A stretch of DNA of 64,000 nt from Gymnogyps californianus (taxonomy: Eukaryota; Chordata; Aves; Accipitriformes; Cathartidae), in the NCBI RefSeq assembly GCF_018139145.2, contig NC_059483.1:3349001-3413000 (forward strand), given 5' to 3'. This document shows, piece after piece, positions 59,968 through 64,000 of the stretch; positions within the stretch are counted from its first letter, which is position 1; each line of letters opens with the position of its first letter. A program made the translations under genes and the position numbers. The notes under the pieces were generated by a model. That model was given only the letters and a program-made list of their open reading frames with translations, did no database searches and was not told where the DNA came from.

Positions 59968-62900
59968 TGTGCTGCTTTGTGAACTACTCTTTTAAAGTTA
60001 GGCAACTTACTGGGACATTTATGGAAGAAATACCGTCTTTCTTGCTGTGTACTTCTTAACATAACCAAGGTAAAACGTCCACTTTTGATATGTGTACAAA
60101 GCCTGTTACTTCAAGTGTGGAGTTGTTAGGTGTGAGCACAAGCTTATGGGGCAGGATAGTTTGCTGACCAACCTTCCATAGTTAATAGTATGTAAAAAAT
60201 ATTACTTTCTTTGTAATTTAATGATGCATATTTGTTCACTATATTTTACCAACACTGAAGATGTGACACATAAAGATTCATCTATCCCAAACATATAACA
60301 TTTTCTATTGAGTTTACAGTCAATAAGAAATATTAGGTCCCAGATTTTAGGCTTTAGAACTTAGTCTGAATGAATCTAGGCTAAACCGCCCAGGTAAATG
60401 AGACAGAACACACAGTTCTACTGTGCAGACAGGATTAAAATGAAACCAGAAATAGCTGTATTAATCATGTATGGGCAAGCGGAAATATCTGCTGTGCCAA
60501 TGTCAGAATTTGTCAACAATACAAGGTCAGCACAGGAAATGGTTCAATTATATATAATCACCTGCCATATATTGCACTCTGCTTAAGTGCAACAACCAAA
60601 AAGAGGACTATAAATGACATATAAAATAAGTGAGGGTTCTCAATGGCTGCCTAAATGAGTGACTTTTGGTTCTCCATGGTAATTTATTTCATCTGTTATT
60701 TAAGGAAGAGCTCTCAATTACAAGGTCTCGCAGCACAGTATGCTGTTCCAACAGTAAGTACATGGCTTAATTTAGAGAATTTTGGGACAGAAGGGCTTAT
60801 TATCATCATCTAATTTGACCTTTCATTGAACAAGGGCAAACACTTCCTCCTGAAAAAAGAACACAGTTTTGCTGTTTTAGATCATCATCATTGTGTTTTG
60901 TTCTGGTTTTAAGTGATCAGTGTTTGTGGTAGGAAAAGAGTTCAAAGAACGGAAGTTGGAAAGGAATGAAGAGGGGCTATAAGGCTTGTATCACGAGGGG
61001 AACACTGTGAATGAAGGCTCAGTGAATATGGGATCCAGGGGAGGTCAAAACTAGATGGAGCCTACTTTTACCTTAACCATACAATCTTGTTGAGATAATC
61101 AATAGGAGCTCCAGAGCTTTTCTTGCAATTAGAGCTCTAAGTTTGTCAGAGAAGATCAAGTGCTGCCTCTCATAACAGATGCCCAGATTCAAAGATGACT
61201 CCAAACAAAAAGTCAATTAGTATGAAAGAATAAAGATTTTGGAGTGTAGGTGAACTGAATGCAAAGTTTTTCTTCTATATCCATTTCAAATAACATTTTC
61301 TTAGAAATTATTTTAAGTCTCTATCAGCAACGCAGAATGCAATTTTACACCAAACATTCTGTGACTATTTGGGCTGAAATAAACTTCCCAAAGTCTCTTC
61401 CCAACAAAATGTACAGACTTCAGATCTGTCTCCTCCATTATCAGTTTTTTAAGAAGATTACTCAGGCGGCTTGCATATCCACACCTCCAAAGACACAGAG
61501 AAGAAAAGCTTTAATCTTGACGTAATTAAAAGGAGTCATCCTTCAGATGAGGCTGTCTTTGAGTTTCTCATTGTTACACTATTTATCTCTTGAGGACTTT
61601 CCTCTTTCTTCCTCACCACAGCCGAAGACTGTATAAGATGAACTTTTGAACTTGTGTTTCATAAAAAATAAAGAAGCTTAAGATATTCTCAGCTTCACTA
61701 CAGGGAAGACAAGATATTTGTCTCAGTGCAACATGACCTACCCAGAGTGAGACTTAGCAATGTTTCTGCCCTGAACAAAACACAGAAAGTAAAAGAAAGT
61801 AAGACAGGTTCAGGATTCAGTGTGGTTGAAATAAGATGGATGAAAACCCATTAAAATGAAAATGTCTTTTGGAGTTGCTCTCAATTCATACCAATGAAAA
61901 AAAGCTTGCAATTGGGCCCACAAAGATTATTCTGCCCACTTTCTTATCTTCCTGTTCTGCAGACTCATAAAAAACGAAACAAAACTCAACTCCCCAAAAC
62001 CCAATGGCAGCAAAATTTGACCTTCAGTGAGCTTGGAGCTATGGTTAATGTTTTTAGAAAAATGGTTCACTGCGCACATGCAAGAAATGTTTCATTGTAC
62101 GTATGTGAACACCAGAGATACCTACTGCAGCCAAACCGGCAATCGCTAACACCAAGAGAGAAACCAATGCTGTTAGAAAATGCTTACAGCTGCAAGAAGG
62201 AAGCTGTTACACCCACTTAGTCCAGCTGTTATCACCTATGTACAAGTTTATCACGAGACTAAAATCCACATAATTGTAGTTGTTATTATGGAAAGGAGAA
62301 AGGCATTTGTTACACAAAGATGGGAAGAGAATGGCTGCATTCAAACAGGACTGAACATCAGTTATAAGCAGACAAACCTTTATTTTTTGGTCATAAAGAA
62401 AACTCTCTAGCTAAGTGGTAAATTGTAATGGTCACCACATTGAGCAACTACAAGGAAACATAATTATATATACTCAGGCAAATATATTGTGCTCACATAA
62501 CTTTTTCTCTACTGTTGATTCTGAAAAGGCATCTCAATGAGATGGTGTGAGGACCCAATAGTTACTGAACAGCACTTAAAGACATATTTAATACAATACA
62601 TAAAAATAGATGGGAGCACACAACAGCTTTGCATATTTCAGGTCCAAAGATTCTTGTTGAAATACTATGGCTGAATGCTCTTCAAGGGTGATTTTTGTGT
62701 GAGATCAGATAAAAACTGTTCTCTACAAATAAAGATTTTGATATACACAGTATTGAAGCATGTGGAAATAATGTTTGGGTTTCCAATCTTTAAAAAAAAT
62801 ATTGTCCCTACATGAAGAGAAATCACAAAACCATTTATCTCAGTGATGATTCCCTTAGAGACATACTATTAATTTTTCTAAACTCTCCCCTAACTGCCCA

Positions 62901-63389
62901 TCAAACTCCAGTGCAGTGCTTTGTTCACAGTATTATGCATGTCATGATTATTACACTCAGGATGAGTTTCAATGCACACTCGGCAAAGGAATGAATGATT
63001 TGCTGATATGAATTAAAGATGGCTGAGGGTAGAAAAAATATCTGCCTGGTGAGGCAGACTGCAGGCGTACACTTTTTCTACCAGTTTGAAGAGAATGGCC
63101 CAAGTAACTCATCAATAGTTTCTTTTAAAATGACCTTTTAAGACTGAATTTTAGCTAGAAGCCTTCTTTGTATCATGTATACCTCAAAGATCAATGTTAA
63201 AAGATTATGGAACTGCTGCACATAGTTCTTTGATATTTGCTCACCTTCCTTCCAAATCTTTCTTTACTCGAGCTTTACTTTCAGCCAGGAGTCAGATTAG
63301 TCTCAGTCAGTGAACCCACAGAGCAGACTCTCAGATCCATAATATATTTGTCTCAGTGGGATTCTATATTGGTTCTCTGCTGCAGTGGC
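59968..63389. other. unique AT-rich noncoding DNA
   Basis: Frames up to 108 codons (61,894-62,220) without recognisable content. No tandem array, LTR terminus or LINE motif is found. Confidence 0.6.
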
Positions 63390-63560
63390 TAAAAACCTAA
63401 CGACCTCATTTTCCAGCTTGGGTGTCTATAGCTATGAACCTGGACCTCTACTTCCACGAATAAATGTCTGGATTAGACTCTTCAGGACTGTTCCTGCATC
63501 ACAAATATGAAAGACATCTACATTTGATTTCAGTGGGTGCCAAATCAAATTGATACTTCC
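63390..63560. repeat. possible fold-back interspersed repeat remnant
   Basis: CATTTTCCAGCTTGGGTGTC, GTCTGGATTAGACTC and TTTGATTTCAGTGGGTGCCA recall the same old amniote fold-back group (GATTTCAGTGGG core). The match is short and dispersed, so the call is tentative. Confidence 0.28.
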
Positions 63561-64000
63561 CCAAAAATATCAAAACATGGAGTTAATGTCTTGGTTACTT
63601 CAATTAAATCAGACAAAAAGGAAATACTATATTACAGAAGTGCAGCTATAGAGTTTCATACAAGTTTCTTTTGCAAGCAATGTTAATATTCCTTCAAGGC
63701 ACTGCTGGTGAAGTTTTCCTGATGATGTGTATTGAGAAAGAATCAAGATAACTGATTACTCCTAACTGAGTTTTTATTTTCCCAAGTATAAGTTTACAGA
63801 CAGGCTTCCAATCAATGCCTCTGGTACCAAATGCTTCTCTCAAGGGCATGCTGGGTCTACAGATATCTATCGAGATCCATTTCATTTTCAGTTGGGAATA
63901 TCCCGGTCCATGTATTAGCAATTGTGAAGAACTGCCTGCTCTGTTAGCATGACCTTTCCTGCACTTGTGGAAGAGGGAGCAGGATTTATTTCTTTGTATC
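63561..64000. other. unique noncoding DNA
   Basis: A 75-codon minus frame (63,694-63,921) is the only listed-length frame and is not recognised. Nothing else is visible before the window ends. Confidence 0.6.

Overview
The window looks like bird (avian) nuclear DNA from a gene desert or a very large intron. I find no protein-coding exon, tRNA, rRNA, CRISPR array, operon or other prokaryotic feature. The sequence is AT-rich, mostly unique, and dense in stops in all frames; the longest open frames (170-181 codons) are about what chance gives over 64 kb on two strands. The bird call rests on three things: low interspersed-repeat density, with no Alu, L1 or other mammalian young repeat; an LTR terminus at 27,319-27,351 that matches from memory a common avian endogenous-retrovirus LTR end; and several very old CR1/L3-type LINE and MIR-like fossils of the kind shared among amniotes. 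The species cannot be read from the sequence.

Layout. 1-11,100: unique AT-rich DNA with four decayed fold-back repeat copies (about 2.5, 4.8, 9.7 and 11.0 kb) and a minus-strand LINE fossil (6.2-6.45 kb) that keeps endonuclease motifs and an LPEDW motif. 11,100-21,050: unique DNA with a hexamer repeat (15.26 kb) and a degenerate TA/CA tract (15.54-15.65 kb). 21,060-25,600: two GC-rich patches, the second with CpG density close to island level over about 200 bp (24.59-24.79 kb), and two more fold-back copies. 27.3 kb: solo LTR end. 29.0 kb: a 38-bp tandem duplication. 30.57-30.79 kb: a MIR-like SINE. 31.8-32.1 kb: an AT-rich block with a 14-bp TAAT palindrome next to a POU octamer, the best regulatory candidate. 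34.58-35.22 kb: a minus-strand L3/CR1 reverse-transcriptase fossil with three diagnostic motifs in the right order. 35.2-51.8 kb: mostly unique DNA with GC-richer patches. 51.8-52.58 kb: a plus-strand CR1-type reverse-transcriptase fossil with an apparent internal insertion. 55.79-55.88 kb and 58.71-58.98 kb: two minisatellites, the second old and degenerate with a period near 48 bp. 59.94 kb: a polyadenylation signal followed by a genomic A-run.

No genes work together here. If the window has a function it is most likely regulatory, meaning enhancers embedded in a desert. I did not find a convincing new molecular system. The most informative content is the set of deep-time transposon fossils and the homeodomain/POU motif cluster. 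All family assignments come from memory of consensus features and hand translation, without database searches.
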